Assembly: GCF_001578105.1 (NCBI RefSeq)
Contig: NZ_CP014275.1
Span: forward strand, 1,116,001-1,180,000
Reading direction: 5' to 3'
Source of the DNA: Martelella sp. AD-3
GTDB lineage: Bacteria > Pseudomonadota > Alphaproteobacteria > Rhizobiales > Rhizobiaceae
Length of the DNA: 64,000 nucleotides
Shown: one piece after another, positions 37,403 to 46,703 of the stretch
Layout: each line of letters opens with the position of its first letter
Position numbering within the stretch: the stretch's first letter is position 1
Position numbers and translations under genes: made by a program
The notes under the pieces: model-generated
The model's input: the letters and a program-made list of their open reading frames with translations, nothing else
Told to the model about the DNA's origin: nothing
Database searches by the model: none

Positions 37403-40400
37403 TCAGAAGAACCCGCGACGCTGCCACCAGCCGCGCTTCGGCTTGGCGGGCTCGTCGTCGTTTTCCGCACCGTTGGAGGTCACGACCGGTTCCGAAGAGG
37501 CGATATTGGAGCCGCGATTGGCGCGCTTGGTTTCCGCCTTTTCATCATCGACAGGCGTCTCCGTCGCTTCCGGCTCGCCTTCCGCGTCGGCTGTTGAGGC
37601 GTGCTCGGCCGAGGGCTGCTCTTCCTTCGCCGCGGGTGCTTCGTCCGTCTCCGGCATAGCCTCGGCGGCTTCGGCGAGCGTTTCCTCGGCGACGGCCTCG
37701 GTCTTCTCGGCCTTCGGCTTGCGGCGGCGGCGCGGCTTGCGGCCTTCGATCTCGGCCATCGCCTCGTCTTCCGTGGTCTCGCTCTGTTGCTCGACGCTGG
37801 TCTCGGCTGCTTCCTCGGCCGGCTCTTCCGTCACGGTCTCGCCTGCCGCGTTCTCGGCTGCTTCCGCCGCGCGCTCCTGCGGGGCCTCAGCCGCGTCAGC
37901 CGCTCCGGTCTCCACCGGTTGTTTCTCGGCGACGGTCTCGGAGGCGTTATCCTCGTCCTTCGCTTCGTCCGTATCGCCGGAGGTTTCCTGCTGCGCATCG
38001 TCTTCGCTGCGGTTGCGGCGACCGCCGCGCTTGCCGCGACGGCGCTTGCGGCGCGGCTTGTCGTCGTCATCGCTGCTGTTCGAGGCGTCCTGGGCGTTGT
38101 CGTCGGCCGATCCGCTGTCGTCATCGTCCTGCGACTGGTCGCTCTCGGCGCTGCTGCCGTTCTGCTGGCCGCCATTCCGGCCGCCGCGACGACGACGGCG
38201 CTTGCGGCGCGAGCGGCCGCCCTCGTCGTCGCCATTGCTGTCGCTGGCATTGTCGCCATTGGCATTGCCGTTCGCCGGCGCGTTGTCGGTTTCATCCGCG
38301 TCGTCGGCATCCGGTATTTCGGCGACGTCTTCTTCCGGCTCGTCGATGAAGTTGAACAGCGCTTCGATCTTCACCGGATTTTCGACCGGATCGCGGCGAT
38401 CGATCTCGAAATGGCTGTTCTCGAGATCGCCATCGGCCTCGACGATGATCTCGACGCCGAAGCGGTTCTCGTAATCGACAATCGTGTTGCGCTTCTGGTT
38501 GAGCAGATAGGGCGCGATCTCCGGCGTCGTGCGCACGGTGATGTTATGCGTGGTGTTCTTCAACAGGTATTCCTCGACGCCGCGCAGCACGTGGAGCGCA
38601 ACGGAGGACTGCGAGAGCACGTGGCCGGTGCCGCCGCAATGGCTGCAGACCTGGGTGGTCGATTCCAGAACGGATGCGCGGATGCGCTGGCGCGACATCT
38701 CCAGCAGGCCGAAATGGGAAATCCGTCCGACCTGGATGCGGGCGCGGTCGTTCTTCAGACATTCCTTGAGCTTCTTTTCGACAGCGCGGTTGTTGCGCTT
38801 TTCCTCCATGTCGATGAAGTCGATGACGACGAGGCCGGCAAGGTCGCGCAGCCTCAACTGACGCGCCACTTCCTCCGCCGCCTCCAGATTGGTCTGGAGC
38901 GCGGTGTCCTCGATCGAGTGCTCGCGCGTCGACCGGCCGGAGTTGACGTCGATGGCGACCAGCGCTTCGGTCTGGTTGATGATCAGGTAGCCGCCCGATT
39001 TCAGCGTCACCTGCGGCTGCAGCATGCGGTCCAGCTGCGCCTCGATGCCGGAGCGCGAATAGATCGGGTGAATGTCGCGATACCGCTGAACCACCTTGGC
39101 GTGGCTCGGCATCAGCATCTTCATGAAGTCCTTCGCCTCGCGGTACCCCTCGTCGCCGGAGACGATGACCTCGCTGATGTCCTTGTTGTAAAGGTCTCGG
39201 ATTGAGCGCTTGATCAGGCTGCCTTCCTCGTAGACCAGGCAGGGCGCCGTCGATGTCAGCGTCTTGGAGCGGACATTTTCCCAAAGCCGCATCAGATACT
39301 CGAAGTCGCGCTTGACCTCGGCCTTGGTGCGGTTGGCGCCGGCGGTGCGCAGGATCACGCCCATGCCCTGCGGCACTTCCAGACCCTTGGCGACTTCCTT
39401 GAGCCGCTTGCGGTCGGCCGGATTGGTGATCTTGCGGGAAATGCCGCCGCCGCGCGCGGTGTTCGGCATCAGCACCGAATAGCGGCCGGCGAGCGAAAGA
39501 TAGGTCGTCAGCGCCGCGCCCTTGTTGCCGCGCTCCTCCTTGGCGACCTGCACCAGCAGGATCTGCCGGCGCTTGATCACTTCCTGGATGCGGTACTGCT
39601 TGCGCATCCGGCGGTGGCCGTTGTCCGGCACCTCTTCCATTGCGTCTTCGGCGCCGACGGATTCGACGCTGTCGTCGTCATCGTCGAGGTCCTCGGAAAT
39701 CGTGTCGGCGTCGACCTCGGCCGCCATATGGGTCGGGCCGCCCTTGTCTTCGTCGTCAGAGCCTTTTTCGCCCGAAGACTCATCTTTGGAAGCTGTCTCG
39801 CCGTCGCCCTCGACCGACGCGTCCGCTTCGCCCTTCGCTGCCTTCTTGGCGGCCGGCTTGCGGCGCCTGCGGGGCTTGGGCTTTGCCGTTTCCTCAGCGG
39901 CTTCAGTCGTTTCAGCGGTTGCCGCTGCCTCGGACGCGTCGTCGGATTTTGCTTCGGCCTTGGTCTTCGTCTCGGAAGCGTCCGCAGCCTCTGCCGATGC
40001 TTCGGCGCCTGCAGCCTTTTCCGGTTCCTGCGTCGCCTCGTCGGCCTTGCTGTCGGCCTTGTTCGAGCGCGATTTCGCCCGGCCCCTGCGGGTGCGGGGC
40101 TTCGGCTTGCCGTCGGCCTCGGCGGCCTTCTCGGAGGCCTCGGCCGGCTCGGTCATGGAGGCCTCGGCGTCGTCGCCGTCATCCTCTTCGCTTGCTTCCT
40201 TCAGAAGGGCTTCGCGATCGGCCAGCGGGATCTGGTAATAGTCGGGATGGATTTCCGAAAAGGCCAGGAAGCCATGGCGGTTGCCGCCATAGTCGACAAA
40301 CGCGGCCTGGAGAGAGGGCTCGACCCGCGTGACCTTTGCAAGATAGATGTTGCCGCGCAGCTGTTTCTTGTGCTGCGATTCGAAATCGAACTCCTCTATG

Positions 40401-40471
40401 CGATTTCCACGAACAACGACGACGCGCGTCTCTTCTTCATGAGAGGCGTCGATGAGCATTTTGTCTGCCAT
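37403..40471 (-). CDS. rne: ribonuclease E
   Basis: The 1022-residue endoribonuclease starts mRNA decay and processes rRNA and tRNA. The S1 domain begins at about residue 35 (GNIYLAKVTRVEPSLQAAFVDYG) and is interrupted by an acidic Ala/Glu-rich insert of about 190 residues (about 95-285), as known in alphaproteobacterial RNase E. The core follows with the 5' sensor, the DNase I-like catalytic part (VAIDVNSGRS, VVIDFIDM) and the zinc-link CSHCGGTGHV. The tail (about 670-1022) is a disordered scaffold with Arg-rich runs (RRKRRRRRGG) and Glu/Ala blocks, likely for RNA and degradosome partners. Confidence 0.95.
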   Translation of the reverse strand: MADKMLIDASHEEETRVVVVRGNRIEEFDFESQHKKQLRGNIYLAKVTRVEPSLQAAFVDYGGNRHGFLAFSEIHPDYYQIPLADREALLKEASEEDDGDDAEASMTEPAEASEKAAEADGKPKPRTRRGRAKSRSNKADSKADEATQEPEKAAGAEASAEAADASETKTKAEAKSDDASEAAATAETTEAAEETAKPKPRRRRKPAAKKAAKGEADASVEGDGETASKDESSGEKGSDDEDKGGPTHMAAEVDADTISEDLDDDDDSVESVGAEDAMEEVPDNGHRRMRKQYRIQEVIKRRQILLVQVAKEERGNKGAALTTYLSLAGRYSVLMPNTARGGGISRKITNPADRKRLKEVAKGLEVPQGMGVILRTAGANRTKAEVKRDFEYLMRLWENVRSKTLTSTAPCLVYEEGSLIKRSIRDLYNKDISEVIVSGDEGYREAKDFMKMLMPSHAKVVQRYRDIHPIYSRSGIEAQLDRMLQPQVTLKSGGYLIINQTEALVAIDVNSGRSTREHSIEDTALQTNLEAAEEVARQLRLRDLAGLVVIDFIDMEEKRNNRAVEKKLKECLKNDRARIQVGRISHFGLLEMSRQRIRASVLESTTQVCSHCGGTGHVLSQSSVALHVLRGVEEYLLKNTTHNITVRTTPEIAPYLLNQKRNTIVDYENRFGVEIIVEADGDLENSHFEIDRRDPVENPVKIEALFNFIDEPEEDVAEIPDADDADETDNAPANGNANGDNASDSNGDDEGGRSRRKRRRRRGGRNGGQQNGSSAESDQSQDDDDSGSADDNAQDASNSSDDDDKPRRKRRRGKRGGRRNRSEDDAQQETSGDTDEAKDEDNASETVAEKQPVETGAADAAEAPQERAAEAAENAAGETVTEEPAEEAAETSVEQQSETTEDEAMAEIEGRKPRRRRKPKAEKTEAVAEETLAEAAEAMPETDEAPAAKEEQPSAEHASTADAEGEPEATETPVDDEKAETKRANRGSNIASSEPVVTSNGAENDDEPAKPKRGWWQRRGFF

Positions 40472-40700
40472 TTATAGTGAGCTCCTCGGCGCAGTCGCTC
40501 GCCGGTCTCCGAAAGGACGCTCGTCCTATCCCGGAAACGGTTGCCTGCGGTTGCGCCGGATGAATGTGCGTTCGACCGGTGCAACGAAACGCGGGCGGCT
40601 GCTTCTCGAATCAGTCCGTCGCCGCTTGCGGGCGGAAAGGCCGATGGAAGAAATTGACGCTTCGTTCTCATATGAAACCAGTCGAAACCAATACTAACGG

Positions 40701-40719
40701 GCCTCTCGAGTAGAGAGGC
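40701..40719 (-). promoter_or_regulatory. leader hairpin of rne mRNA (candidate)
   Basis: GCCTCTC and GAGAGGC pair perfectly around GAGTA. It lies about 230 bases before the rne start within the probable leader and could be part of the autoregulatory structure. Confidence 0.35.
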
Positions 40720-40922
40720 GATGAATATGCCCTCAGGGGGTCGCCCGAAGAGCATTGACCCTTACGCCGAAACGATTTTTGAGAAACACGTATAACGGCG
40801 AAGATATTCTGTTCGGTGGTGGAAGGACGCGGGTGATCCGTCACTCCATATGGCGCCAATCAACAAGAGACCGGCTGCCCTTGCGCGCAATCGTCCCGTC
40901 ATAAATCTCCACCTGAACCACA

Positions 40923-40951
40923 TTAGTATGTATTCCATGCTGCAATAGCAA
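40923..40951 (-). promoter_or_regulatory. candidate rne promoter
   Basis: On the minus strand TTGCTA (40951-40946) and TACTAA (40928-40923) are spaced by 17 bases. Transcription from here would give a leader of roughly 445 bases. Pattern match only. Confidence 0.35.
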
Positions 40952-41190
40952 GAAAAATCCAATCCCCGGTTATATTTGAGCGCCAAGCGAATCATGCCAC
41001 TGAAGGCCGCGCCAGCCGGGCGGGCGTTCCCTGTTCCGTCTGGTGGACGTATCGGGTGCGGCGCTCGGGCCATTCTTTCGCCATCACCGTGGCGTTCATG
41101 GTCGCTGCCTTGCCGGCGGGCCGGCAGTTACGGTAATACACGGTTGGATTGCATTTTCGCGGGCCTGGCCTGCGACAAGCGAGAGGTGGC

Positions 41191-42450
41191 ATGACGGGAC
41201 GCAATGTGGCCGGCGGCAGGGTTCTTTTTGACAGTGTTTTCGCGGCGCGCCTGGCGATAGCCGGGGCGCTTCTGCTCCTCTTTTTGACAGCTGTTGCGCC
41301 GGCTGCGCGCGCGAGCGCGGAAGACGCGGATGCCGAGGCGCCGCTGATCGCCTATAACGCGCTTCTTGTCGGCGATGATGCGCGGGCCCGCCTCGTGGTT
41401 GATTTCGACCGTTCGCCGGAGTTCAGCTATCATTACCTCAAGGATCCCGCCCGGCTGGTGATCACCCTTCCGAGCACGGCCTTCGGGTTTGCCGCCGACG
41501 CGGTCGAGCCGCGCGGGCTCGTCAGCGATGTGCGCTACGGCGCGACCGGACCGGGCCAGTCCCGCATCGTGCTTTCGGCGCGCGAGCCGATCCAGATGAC
41601 GCTCGGCGAGGTCCGGCAGGAGGAGGGGGGCAGCGCCCGTCTGGTGATCGATCTTGCGATTGCCGATGCCGCGCGCTTCGCCGCCCTCGTGGAGCGCCGG
41701 CAGTCCGAGGCGGGCGACGCCTTCACCGACAGCCTTGCGACGCCGGTCGACGACGACACCTATGTCGTTGCCGTCGATGCCGGTCATGGCGGCGTCGATA
41801 CCGGCGCGATCGGCGAGGACACGAAGACGCTGGAAAAGACGATCACGCTCGATTTCGCCCGCGCCTTTGCCAGGCGATTGGCGCAGGAGCCGGGATACGA
41901 GCCTTTTCTGACCCGCGATTCGGATGTCTATCTTTCACTCTCCAGACGGGTGGAACTGGCGCGACAGCACGGCGCCGACCTTTTCATCTCGTTTCACGCG
42001 GATTCGCTTGATCAGCCCGACATTTCGGGCGCGACCGTCTATACGCTTTCCGACCGCGCGTCGGACCGGCTTGCCGCTGCCCTTGCCCGGCGCGAAAACC
42101 TATCCAACGAGATCATGGGCATCGAAGCCGACAGCGAGCCGGAGGAGGTGACCGATATCCTGCTCGACCTCACGCGACGCGAGACCCAGAGCTTTTCGAT
42201 TTCGCTTGCCGACAGGGTCGTTGCCTCGTTCAGCGGGCAGATCGGGCTGATCAACAATCCCCATCGCTTTGCAGGCTTCATGGTGCTGAGGGCGCCGGAC
42301 ATTCCCTCGATCCTGCTCGAGATCGGCTTTCTCTCCAATGCCGAGGACGAGAGGCGCATGCTCGATCCGGAATGGCGCGACCGGCTGGTGGACCGGTTGG
42401 TGGAGGCGGTCAAGCGGTATCGACACCCGCTCGTCTCCGGTGGCGGATGA
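41191..42450 (+). CDS. amiC: N-acetylmuramoyl-L-alanine amidase
   Basis: The enzyme cuts the amide between MurNAc and the stem peptide, splitting septal peptidoglycan. The 419-residue precursor has a signal peptide (to about residue 42), an AMIN domain that targets the septum or peptidoglycan (about 50-160) and a zinc amidase_3 domain from about residue 200. Zinc ligands appear in DAGHGG, LEKTITL and SFHADS, with the catalytic Glu in LLEIGFLSN. The start at 41191 has GAGAGG upstream; ATG 41149 would add 14 residues. Confidence 0.93.
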   Translation: MTGRNVAGGRVLFDSVFAARLAIAGALLLLFLTAVAPAARASAEDADAEAPLIAYNALLVGDDARARLVVDFDRSPEFSYHYLKDPARLVITLPSTAFGFAADAVEPRGLVSDVRYGATGPGQSRIVLSAREPIQMTLGEVRQEEGGSARLVIDLAIADAARFAALVERRQSEAGDAFTDSLATPVDDDTYVVAVDAGHGGVDTGAIGEDTKTLEKTITLDFARAFARRLAQEPGYEPFLTRDSDVYLSLSRRVELARQHGADLFISFHADSLDQPDISGATVYTLSDRASDRLAAALARRENLSNEIMGIEADSEPEEVTDILLDLTRRETQSFSISLADRVVASFSGQIGLINNPHRFAGFMVLRAPDIPSILLEIGFLSNAEDERRMLDPEWRDRLVDRLVEAVKRYRHPLVSGGG

Positions 42451-42658
42451 GCAACAGCCGCGCCGGATCGATCCATGCGCCGAAACAACATTTTAGCGGC
42501 GTCGCAAAAAGCGCACATTCGTTGTAAAAAGGTGCTCGGGGTGTTTTCAACACGGGCTCGGGGCGGTATCTGCGGTCATTTGGAAAATGCGCCGGCATGA
42601 GACCATTTCGGCACGAGGGAAGTTCGGCCAGCCTCGCCAGAGACAGGATTCAACAGAC

Positions 42659-45115
42659 GTGAACGTGATCAAGCTTATCGGATATCTTTTCGGCCTCGCC
42701 TGCGCGCTTTTTGTCGTGGTGGCGATCGGCGTCGGGATTTATCTGAACAATGTCGCCAAGGATCTGCCGGACTACGAGGTGCTTGCGCAGTATACGCCGC
42801 CGGTCACGACGCGCATTTATGCCGGCAACGGCGAACTGATGGCCGAATACGCCCATGAGCGCCGCCTGTTCCTGCCGATCGATGCCATTCCCATGCGCGT
42901 GCGCGGCGCCTTCCTGTCGGCGGAAGACAAGAATTTCTACTCCCACCCCGGCGTCGACGTCGTCGGCCTGACGCGCGCGATCATTACCAATGTGCGCAAT
43001 ATGGGCACCGGTCGCCGCCCCGTCGGCGCTTCGACCATCACCCAGCAGGTCGCCAAGAACTTCCTTCTGTCGTCGGACCAGACCTATGAACGCAAGGTCA
43101 AGGAGGCGATCCTGTCCTTCCGCATCGAGCAGGCCTATTCCAAGGATACGATCCTCGAACTTTACCTCAACGAGGTCTATTTCGGCCTGAACGCATACGG
43201 CATCGCCGATGCGGCGCTTTCCTATTTCGACAAGCCGGTCTCCGACCTGACGATCGCCGAGAGCGCCTATCTCGCCGCCGTTCTCAAGGGGCCGGCCAAT
43301 TACGATCCCTACCGCCATCCCGAAGCCGCGATCGAGCGCCGCAACTGGGTGATCAGCCGGATGGAGGAAAACGGCTACATCACCGCCGAGGAGGCGGAGG
43401 TGGCGCGCGCCGAACCGCTTGGCGTGGTCTCGACGCACCGCAACCGGCCGATTGCGGGCGATGAATATTATGCCGAGGCCGTCCGCCGCGAGCTGAAGGA
43501 CAAGTATGGCGAGGAGATGCTCTATGAAGGCGGGCTTTCGGTGCGCACCTCGCTTGACCCCAAGATGCAGCTCGATGCCCAGAAGGCGCTGCGCGACGGC
43601 CTTATCAACTATGACGAGGCGGCCGGTTTCCGCGGGCCGATCGCCGAAGTATCGGTTTCCGGCGACTGGGGTCCGGAACTGGCCAAGTTGCGGCCGCTCT
43701 GGGACGTGCCGGACTGGAAGATCGCCGTCGTGCTCGGCGTGAGCGGCGAGGGAGCCGAGATCGGCATCCGTCCGCAGATCGATGCCGCCGGCAAGGTGGA
43801 TACGGCGCGCGAGACCGGTTTCATTCCGGCCGATGACATGAAGTGGGCCTATCGTTTCCTCGAAAAGGGCAAGCCGAATGCAACGAGCCCCGAAGGCGTG
43901 CTGAAGCCCGGCGATGTCGTCTATGTCGAGACGACCGGCGAGGGCGACACCTACAGGCTGCGGCAGGTGCCGAAGGTTCAGGGCGGTCTTGTCGCCATGG
44001 ACCCGCAGACGGGCCGCGTTCTGGCCATGGTCGGCGGCTTCGCCTTCTCCGAAAGCCAGTTCAACCGCGCCACGCAGGCCTATCGCCAGCCGGGCTCCTC
44101 CTTCAAGCCCTTCGTCTACGCAGCGGCGCTCGACAATGGCTACACGCCGGCCTCCGTGGTCATGGATGCGCCGATCGAGATCGAGTCCGGCGGCGAACTG
44201 TGGAAGCCGCAGAACTATGCCGGCGGTTTCTCCGGTCCGCAGACGCTGCGAACCGGCATCGAGAAGTCGAAGAACCTGATGACTGTGCGCCTCGCCAACG
44301 ACCTCGGCATGGAAACGGTTGCCGATTATGCCGAACGTTTCGGGATCTACGATCACATGGATCCGGTGCTCGCCATGTCGCTCGGCTCCGGCGAGACCAC
44401 CGTCATGCGCATGGTTTCCGCCTATGCGGTGATCGCCAATGGCGGCAAGCAGGTCAATCCGACGCTGATCGACCGCATCCAGGACCGCTACGGCGAGACA
44501 ATCTTCAAGCATGAGGAGCGCATCTGCGAGAACTGCAATGCGGAGGAATGGACCGGGCAGGCCGAGCCCATTCTCATCGATGACCGCCAGCAGGTGCTCG
44601 ATCCGATGACGTCCTACCAGATCACCTCGATGATGGAGGGCGTCGTCCAGCGCGGCACGGCGGCCAGCGCCGTCAATCTGGACCGTCCGGTCGCCGGCAA
44701 GACCGGCACCACCAATGACGAGAAGGATGCCTGGTTCGTCGGCTTCACGCCCAATCTCGTCGCCGGGCTTTACATTGGCTTCGACCAGCCGGCAACGCTC
44801 GGCCGCCACGGGACGGGCGGCGGCCTTGCCGCGCCGATCTTCAACGCGTTCATGACCGACGCGCTGAAGGAACTGCCGGTCGAAAACTTCATCGAACCCG
44901 AGGGCATGACCAACATCCTGGTCAACCGCTCGACCGGCATGCGCGCCGGCGGTTCCGGGCCCGGCGTCATTGCCGAGGCCTTCAAGCCCGGCACGGGCCC
45001 TGCCCAGGCGCTCGATATCATCGACATGAGCGGTTATGTGCCGCCGGAGCAGATCCTGCGCGACTCCTCGCAGGCCAACAAGGCAATCTCGACCGGTTCC
45101 AGCGGTCTCTACTGA
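42659..45115 (+). CDS. mrcA: penicillin-binding protein 1A
   Basis: This bifunctional enzyme polymerises and cross-links peptidoglycan. The 818-residue protein has an N-terminal membrane helix (VIKLIGYLFGLACALFVVV), a GT51 transglycosylase domain with SAEDKNFYSHPGVD (catalytic Glu) and STITQQVAKNFLL, an OB-like insert, and the transpeptidase with SSFKPF (Ser in SxxK), SKN and KTGTT. I prefer GTG 42659, which has AGGA 10 bases upstream and the usual short cytoplasmic start; ATG 42587 has no proper ribosome-binding site. Confidence 0.93.
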   Translation: MNVIKLIGYLFGLACALFVVVAIGVGIYLNNVAKDLPDYEVLAQYTPPVTTRIYAGNGELMAEYAHERRLFLPIDAIPMRVRGAFLSAEDKNFYSHPGVDVVGLTRAIITNVRNMGTGRRPVGASTITQQVAKNFLLSSDQTYERKVKEAILSFRIEQAYSKDTILELYLNEVYFGLNAYGIADAALSYFDKPVSDLTIAESAYLAAVLKGPANYDPYRHPEAAIERRNWVISRMEENGYITAEEAEVARAEPLGVVSTHRNRPIAGDEYYAEAVRRELKDKYGEEMLYEGGLSVRTSLDPKMQLDAQKALRDGLINYDEAAGFRGPIAEVSVSGDWGPELAKLRPLWDVPDWKIAVVLGVSGEGAEIGIRPQIDAAGKVDTARETGFIPADDMKWAYRFLEKGKPNATSPEGVLKPGDVVYVETTGEGDTYRLRQVPKVQGGLVAMDPQTGRVLAMVGGFAFSESQFNRATQAYRQPGSSFKPFVYAAALDNGYTPASVVMDAPIEIESGGELWKPQNYAGGFSGPQTLRTGIEKSKNLMTVRLANDLGMETVADYAERFGIYDHMDPVLAMSLGSGETTVMRMVSAYAVIANGGKQVNPTLIDRIQDRYGETIFKHEERICENCNAEEWTGQAEPILIDDRQQVLDPMTSYQITSMMEGVVQRGTAASAVNLDRPVAGKTGTTNDEKDAWFVGFTPNLVAGLYIGFDQPATLGRHGTGGGLAAPIFNAFMTDALKELPVENFIEPEGMTNILVNRSTGMRAGGSGPGVIAEAFKPGTGPAQALDIIDMSGYVPPEQILRDSSQANKAISTGSSGLY

Positions 45116-45208
45116 GCGCGGGCCGAAGGGCGGGGCGGGGTTTACATCCGCGGCTCGCCCCCTTATGCACCGGCAGCACGACACATCATCAAAGAAGCAG
45201 AAGGTATC

Positions 45209-46340
45209 ATGCGAGCGGAAATCGAAGGCGTTGTCGACGAAATCAAGCAGGCCGTAACCCTGCTGAGGAGGCATCTTTGACTGGGATCAGGCAATCAAAC
45301 GGCTGGACTGGCTGAACAACAAGGCCGAAGATCCCGATATCTGGAACGACGCGAGCGAGGCGCAGAAGCTGATGCGCGAGCGCCAGCTTCTGGATGACGG
45401 CATTTCCTCCGTGCGCCGCATCGAGACGGAGCTTTCCGACGGCATCGAGCTGATCGAGCTCGGCGAGGAGGAAGGCGACGACGAGGTGGTGAAAGACGCC
45501 GAGGAAAGCCTGAAGAAGCTTCTGGCTGAAGCCGAGCGCCAGCAGGTCGAGGCCATGCTTTCCGGCGAGGCGGATTCCAACGACACTTATCTCGAAGTCC
45601 ATTCCGGCGCCGGCGGCACGGAAAGCCAGGACTGGGCCAACATGCTTTTGCGCATGTATATCCGCTGGGCCGAACGCCAGGGCTTCAAGGTCGAGGTGAT
45701 GGAAGTTCATGACGGGGAGGAGGCCGGCATCAAGTCGGCGACCATCCACGTCAAGGGGCACAACGCCTATGGCTGGCTGAAGACCGAATCGGGCGTTCAC
45801 CGCCTGGTCCGCATCTCGCCCTATGACAGCAATGCCCGCCGCCATACCTCGTTCTCCTCGGTCTGGGTCTATCCCGTGATCGATGATTCGATCGATATCG
45901 AGGTCAATGAGAGCGACTGCCGGATCGATACCTATCGTTCATCCGGCGCGGGCGGCCAGCACGTCAATACCACGGACTCGGCGGTGCGCATCACCCACAT
46001 CCCGACCGGGATCGTGGTCCAGTGCCAGCAGGAGCGTTCCCAGCACAAGAACCGGGCCAAGGCCTGGGACATGCTGCGCGCCCGCCTCTACGAGGCGGAA
46101 CTGCAGAAGCGCGAGGAAGCAGCCAACCAGGAAGCGGCCTCCAAGACGGATATCGGCTGGGGTCACCAGATCCGTTCCTACGTTCTCCAGCCCTATCAGC
46201 TGGTGAAGGATCTGAGGACCGGCGTGGAAAGCACGTCGCCGTCCGATGTTCTCGACGGGGCGCTGAGCCCGTTCATGGAGGCGGCTCTTGCCCACCGCAT
46301 CGAGGGCGGGGCGGGTGCCGCCGTCGAGGATATCGACTGA
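45209..46340 (+). CDS. prfB: peptide chain release factor 2, with programmed +1 frameshift
   Basis: RF2 ends translation at UGA and UAA. Translation starts at ATG 45209 ([14 protein letters not shown]) and meets an in-frame UGA at 45278-45280 in CTT TGA C. The internal Shine-Dalgarno AGGAGG (45266-45271) lies three bases before CTT, exactly the layout of the prfB autoregulatory frameshift; skipping T45278 joins L-D-W-D and gives 376 residues. The peptidyl-release GGQ motif is in [12 protein letters not shown]; the recognition tripeptide reads SPY ([15 protein letters not shown]) instead of the E. coli SPF. Confidence 0.96.
45266..45281 (+). promoter_or_regulatory. prfB: prfB programmed frameshift site
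   Basis: AGGAGG, a three-base spacer CAT, then CTTTGAC. When RF2 is scarce the ribosome pauses on UGA and slips by +1 with help from the upstream Shine-Dalgarno pairing; when RF2 is plentiful it stops after 23 codons. This is the classical feedback loop of RF2. Confidence 0.95.
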
Positions 46341-46703
46341 TCGTCAATGCCCGGCGCTCTAACCTATTCAATCTACGCATCGGCCCGAAAATCGATTCCG
46401 ATTTTCGGGCCGATGCGCGAAGACAGGACGCGCCGGAGCGTCTGCCTCTTCGGGCCGGGGGTATCGGCTTTTCCGTCTTTCCTCTTTTCATCCCGAACAA
46501 AAAGCCGTAAAGACGGCCCCATGATGACTGGGATACGGTTTCGCATCATTCGAATTATCGGCCCGGCTTTCCGCGCAGCCTGACAGGGCGCCGGAAGGTC
46601 CGGGATTTCGGCGTTTGTCACGCCCCTGCCACCGACAGTTTTCCTAAAGACTTGCGAGAGCGCGCCGTTTCAGGCGCCGCACCAGAGAAAAAGCCGCGAA
46701 ACC
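46341..46703. other. intergenic region prfB-ileS
   Basis: No gene was recognised in these 363 bases. They hold a perfect 19-bp-arm palindrome (46376-46417). No T-box or other leader structure was recognised before ileS. Confidence 0.5.
46376..46417. repeat. perfect 19-bp-arm palindrome
   Basis: The arm CGCATCGGCCCGAAAATCG (46376-46394) is followed by the loop ATTC and its exact reverse complement (46399-46417). It lies about 36 bases after the prfB stop. The length is more than a normal terminator needs and no U-run follows, so a dispersed palindromic element is likely, though it may also protect or end the prfB mRNA. Confidence 0.75.

Larger units (their letters stand above)
40472..41190. 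other. long divergent intergenic region rne-amiC
   Basis: No gene was recognised in these 719 bases. On the minus side it probably forms a long rne 5' leader, which is usual because RNase E regulates its own mRNA. It holds a perfect hairpin GCCTCTC-GAGTA-GAGAGGC (40701-40719) and a candidate promoter at 40923-40951. The part around 40780-40990 is clearly AT-richer than the genes. No amiC promoter was obvious. Confidence 0.5.

Noticed and set aside
37311..40477. Plus-strand Ser/Ala- or Leu/Gly-rich frames opposite rne
   Set aside because: They arise from reading the Glu/Ala/Arg-rich RNase E codons backwards.
42650..45274. Minus-strand frame of 874 codons opposite PBP1a
   Set aside because: It covers the whole mrcA gene in antisense and shows no family motif.
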